A stretch of DNA of 46,776 bases. It comes from Sphingomonadales bacterium UBA7473 (GTDB lineage Bacteria > Pseudomonadota > Alphaproteobacteria > Sphingomonadales > Sphingomonadaceae). Under the pieces are notes generated by a model that had not been told where the DNA came from, did no database searches, and saw nothing but the letters and a program-made list of their open reading frames with translations. The stretch is from NCBI GenBank assembly GCA_002478575.1, contig DLOX01000003.1, positions 4,261-51,036 of the forward strand. The letters run 5' to 3'. How positions within the stretch are numbered: position 1 is the first letter of the stretch; each line of letters begins with the position of its first letter. This document shows positions 44,063 to 46,776 of this stretch, piece after piece. Position numbers and translations under genes: made by a program.

Positions 44063-44720
44063 GACGCAAACGGAACCACTTGCCGCACTCCAGGCTCAGA
44101 TCGCGATGATTGCCAAACGCTCAGGCAGAAAAGTCGCGGATATCAACCTGATCGCTATCTCCAAAACCTATGGCGCAGCGGCCATTCGGCCGTTGATTGC
44201 GGCCGGGCAACGCCTCTTTGGTGAAAATCGCGTGCAGGAAGCAGCTGCCAAATGGCCGGAGTTGATTGCTGAAACGCCCGATGTTGACTTGCATCTTGTC
44301 GGCCAGTTGCAATCCAACAAAGCAGAGGAAGCAGTCGCGCTTTTTTCGACTATTCACAGCGTGGATCGCTCGTCGTTGATTGCCGCGCTCGGGAAAGCGC
44401 AGCAAAAGCTCGGGAAAAGCCCGCGCTGCCTCCTGCAAGTCAATATTGGCAATGAGGATCAAAAAGGCGGATGCGCCGTGGCGGATATTCCCGCGCTCTT
44501 GGCCGAGGCAAAAGCGGCGGGCCTTGATATGGTCGGTCTGATGGCCGTCCCGCCCGCTGATACCGAAGCCGCGCCCTATTTCGCACTTCTCGCCAAATTG
44601 GCACGCGATCATGGTCTTTCTGAGCTGAGTATGGGCATGTCGGCGGACTATGAGGCTGCGATCATGTTGGGGGCGACCTATATTCGCGTCGGCAGCGCTA
44701 TTTTCGGTGCGCGCGCCTGA
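44061..44720 (+). CDS. YggS family pyridoxal phosphate homeostasis protein
   Basis: 219 residues. The PLP-binding Lys is in LIAISKTYG; FGENRVQEA and DLHLVGQLQSNKAEEAV and ELSMGMSADYEAAIMLGATYIRVGSAIFG complete the pattern. The protein binds PLP without an enzymatic reaction known and keeps B6 pools balanced. The start codon overlaps that of the divergent TenI-like gene. Confidence 0.93.
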   Translation: MTQTEPLAALQAQIAMIAKRSGRKVADINLIAISKTYGAAAIRPLIAAGQRLFGENRVQEAAAKWPELIAETPDVDLHLVGQLQSNKAEEAVALFSTIHSVDRSSLIAALGKAQQKLGKSPRCLLQVNIGNEDQKGGCAVADIPALLAEAKAAGLDMVGLMAVPPADTEAAPYFALLAKLARDHGLSELSMGMSADYEAAIMLGATYIRVGSAIFGARA

Positions 44721-44950
44721 TGAGCGGGCCAGTCAAACGTTCCGTCACCATTGCAGGGCATGAAACCTCGATCAGCCTCGAACCCGTCTTTTGGGACGCT
44801 CTCAAACAGGCGGCCGCCGAAGAAGGTCTGCCCATCAATGCCCTGATCGCGCAAATTGATCTTGGCCGAATCAGTGGGCCGAACCCGTCCAATCTCGGCA
44901 GTGCAATCCGCGTCTGGCTATTTCAGCGAGTGAGTAACACGCGCGCCTGA
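44720..44950 (+). CDS. Ribbon-helix-helix domain protein
   Basis: 76 residues. An N-terminal strand KRSVTIAGHETSISLEP, helix FWDALKQAAAEEGLPINALIAQID and a second helix NLGSAIRVWLFQRV. Fits the RHH_4-type small DNA-binding family. It shares one base with the YggS stop, and its end overlaps the opposite glutamate dehydrogenase gene by 28 bases. Target unknown. Confidence 0.82.
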   Translation: MSGPVKRSVTIAGHETSISLEPVFWDALKQAAAEEGLPINALIAQIDLGRISGPNPSNLGSAIRVWLFQRVSNTRA

Positions 44951-46776
44951 CCCGCGATTTGGGCCAGCATGGCAGGCGTTGGCGTCATCCCGCGCTGGGC
45001 TTGATCGATCATGGCGCGGAAGTCCGAAACGCGCACCTGCTGCCCTTTGATCCATTGCTCAACAGCAGCAACCGGCTTCTTGCCCCCAACGCGCCCCAGA
45101 AAATCGAGCCGCATCGTCTGGAAATCTCGCGCAATGCTGGCCGCCAAGAGCCGTTCCCAAGGGTCCTCAGGGTCAAGCTGCATGGCCACCCCTTGCGCCC
45201 AATCAATCCCAAGCGCATCGCCGATATGGGCAAAGGCATTGGTTAGCCCAACAACATCCTGATTCGTGCGAGTGGCAAGCGCGGCCAAGCCAATTGCTCC
45301 ATCCAGCTCCGCTAAACGCACCAAAGCCTCGGCAATGGGTTCAGGCGCACCAGCATCGGTCAGCCGCCCCGCAAAGGCCATGGTCTGGCGCTTGGCTTCG
45401 GGGGCCAGAAGGTCAGTGCGTTTGGCTGATAGGGTTTGTATCGTCGGGCGATAAGCCTTGATCGCTGCATCTGCTCCACGCCCTTCGACGGCATTGCGGA
45501 GAAGATCGGCCATATGCGCGCGCATTTCGATGGAAACCTGCTCAAACAGCATCAAACGTGTCGCCTCTGGCATCGTGCCTTCGTCAATCTGCGCCCATAG
45601 TTTGCGGAGATCGAATAGATCCTCAGCAATCACAAAGGCTTCGGCAACCGCACCCAGACTTGCGCCTTCCTCTTCGGCCAATTCGAAGGGCTGAATAATC
45701 CCCATCCGGTTGACGATCCGGTTGGCAAGCTTGGTCGCGACAATCTCCTTGCGCAAAGGATGGGCTAAAATCGCACCGCCATGTTTATTCCGCATTTCGC
45801 GCGGGAAAGCGGCAAGCAGATCATCTTCGCAGGCTTTGTCTATGCCCAAATTGCCTTGCTCAATCTCCGCCTGAAGCGCGAGCTTGGCGGTCGACAGGAT
45901 GACGGCCAGTTCGGGGCGGGTGAGGCCCTTGCCATCGGCCGCGCGGCGAAGCAGCTCATCATTGGGGGCAATGCCTTCTACGACGCGATCCAGCTGCCCC
46001 TTGCTTTCGAACCGCTCAAGAATACGAATATGCGCTGGCACATCGCGCTTCCCATCCCGCCCCGCAATGGAGAGGGCCAGCGTTTGCAGGCGATTATCCT
46101 CAAGTACTAGATCAGACACATCATCGGTCATCCGGGCGAGCAAGCTGTTGCGGGCCTTCATTGAAAGTGTGCCGGACCGCACCTCAGCGCCAAGCGCGAT
46201 CTTGATATTCACTTCATTGTCTGAACAATCGACGCCGGCACTATTGTCGATAAAGTCCGTGTTCGATCGTCCACCGCGCAACCCGTAAGCGATTCGTGCG
46301 GCTTGGGTCAGACCAAGGTTCGCGCCTTCGCCGACCACCTTGGCTTGGACATCCTCTGCATTCACTCGGTGCGCATCATTGGCCTTATCGCCGGCGTCGG
46401 CTTGGCTTTCGGCGCGCGCCTTGATGTAAGTCCCAATGCCGCCAAACCATAGAAGATCGACTTGGGATTTGAGGATCGCACCGATGATGGCGGATGGATC
46501 AAGTGCATCCGCTTCAACCCCCAGCATCGCTTTCACTTCTGGCGACAAGGGAATGGATTTCGCTGAACGCGGGAAGATCCCACCGCCCTTGCTGATCAGC
46601 TTGGCATCATAATCGGCCCAGCTTGAACGCGGGAGTTGGAACATTCGAGCCCGTTCGTCCCAGCTTTTCGCTGGGTCTGGATCGGGATCAAAGAAGATGT
46701 GGCGATGATCAAAGGCCGCGACCAGCTTGATCGCTTTCGAGAGCAGCATGCCATTGCCAAAGACATCGCCCGACAT
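44923..46776 (-). CDS. NAD-dependent glutamate dehydrogenase, large type (partial)
   Basis: The 617 visible residues are the C-terminal part of a protein normally about 1,550-1,600 long; the N-terminal part lies beyond the right edge. MSGDVFGNGMLLS opens the visible part inside the dehydrogenase domain. KVVGEGANLGLTQAARI and NTDFIDNSAGVDCSDNEVNIKI are typical of the large class found in alphaproteobacteria and Pseudomonas. It deaminates glutamate to 2-oxoglutarate, mainly for catabolism. The gene ends inside the RHH gene on the other strand. Confidence 0.93.
   Translation of the reverse strand: MSGDVFGNGMLLSKAIKLVAAFDHRHIFFDPDPDPAKSWDERARMFQLPRSSWADYDAKLISKGGGIFPRSAKSIPLSPEVKAMLGVEADALDPSAIIGAILKSQVDLLWFGGIGTYIKARAESQADAGDKANDAHRVNAEDVQAKVVGEGANLGLTQAARIAYGLRGGRSNTDFIDNSAGVDCSDNEVNIKIALGAEVRSGTLSMKARNSLLARMTDDVSDLVLEDNRLQTLALSIAGRDGKRDVPAHIRILERFESKGQLDRVVEGIAPNDELLRRAADGKGLTRPELAVILSTAKLALQAEIEQGNLGIDKACEDDLLAAFPREMRNKHGGAILAHPLRKEIVATKLANRIVNRMGIIQPFELAEEEGASLGAVAEAFVIAEDLFDLRKLWAQIDEGTMPEATRLMLFEQVSIEMRAHMADLLRNAVEGRGADAAIKAYRPTIQTLSAKRTDLLAPEAKRQTMAFAGRLTDAGAPEPIAEALVRLAELDGAIGLAALATRTNQDVVGLTNAFAHIGDALGIDWAQGVAMQLDPEDPWERLLAASIARDFQTMRLDFLGRVGGKKPVAAVEQWIKGQQVRVSDFRAMIDQAQRGMTPTPAMLAQIAGQARVLLTR

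Overview
The window is about 47 kb of chromosome from an alphaproteobacterium, most likely a member of the Sphingomonadales. The gene families point there: MmcB, DUF1491, DUF3576, DUF6489, a large NAD-dependent glutamate dehydrogenase, a TenI-like protein next to a YggS protein, and a DUF4402 pilin locus. So does the layout, with a replication-origin-like gap between ppsR and hemE and parAB behind mnmE-mnmG-rsmG. There is no prophage, insertion sequence, CRISPR array, rRNA or tRNA that I can support. The assignment is made from protein families and gene order only.

Layout. 1-5.05 kb: a minus-strand operon for a surface fibre (two DUF4402 proteins, a PapD-like chaperone, an usher-like outer-membrane protein). 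5.1-8.0 kb: a plus-strand type III polyketide synthase, methyltransferase and FAD oxidoreductase operon, possibly for methylated phenolic lipids. 8.0-19.2 kb: housekeeping and envelope genes (msrB, class A PBP, YgjP-like metallopeptidase, YcgN, SCO, ankyrin protein, YbbP/YbbA-type ABC transporter next to tesA, clpS, gmk, mmcB, SleB-type hydrolase). 19.4-24.9 kb: minus-strand DUF1491, thioesterase, ptsN, hpf, then dnaQ-coaE-aroE-maf-ppsR.

24.87-25.18 kb is a gene-free gap that I read as the chromosomal origin. It has one perfect DnaA box and two one-mismatch boxes, three TCCCCA motifs, five GANTC sites and an AT-rich end beside hemE. To its right run hemE-hemJ, rho with a long leader, a P-loop protein, an ABM monooxygenase-like protein and a TerC protein. 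A minus-strand lipoprotein, dienelactone hydrolase and O6-alkylguanine methyltransferase follow. At 31.8-37.7 kb lie a DUF6489 gene and mnmE-mnmG-rsmG-parA-parB, with four parS-like palindromes in or beside mnmG and rsmG. holA-lptE-leuS and a DUF3576 lipoprotein are on the minus strand (37.7-42.4 kb). The window ends with a small exported protein, TenI-like and YggS-like genes with overlapping start codons, a ribbon-helix-helix protein and the 3' part of a glutamate dehydrogenase gene.

Long imperfect palindromes recur at gene ends (about 51, 12875, 16866, 32062, 41814 and 43368). One more of similar architecture sits in frame inside leuS (39643-39780) and adds about 46 codons to the synthetase. 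The most notable points are the origin/parS region, the in-frame repeat in leuS, the polyketide operon and the atypical chaperone-usher-like locus.
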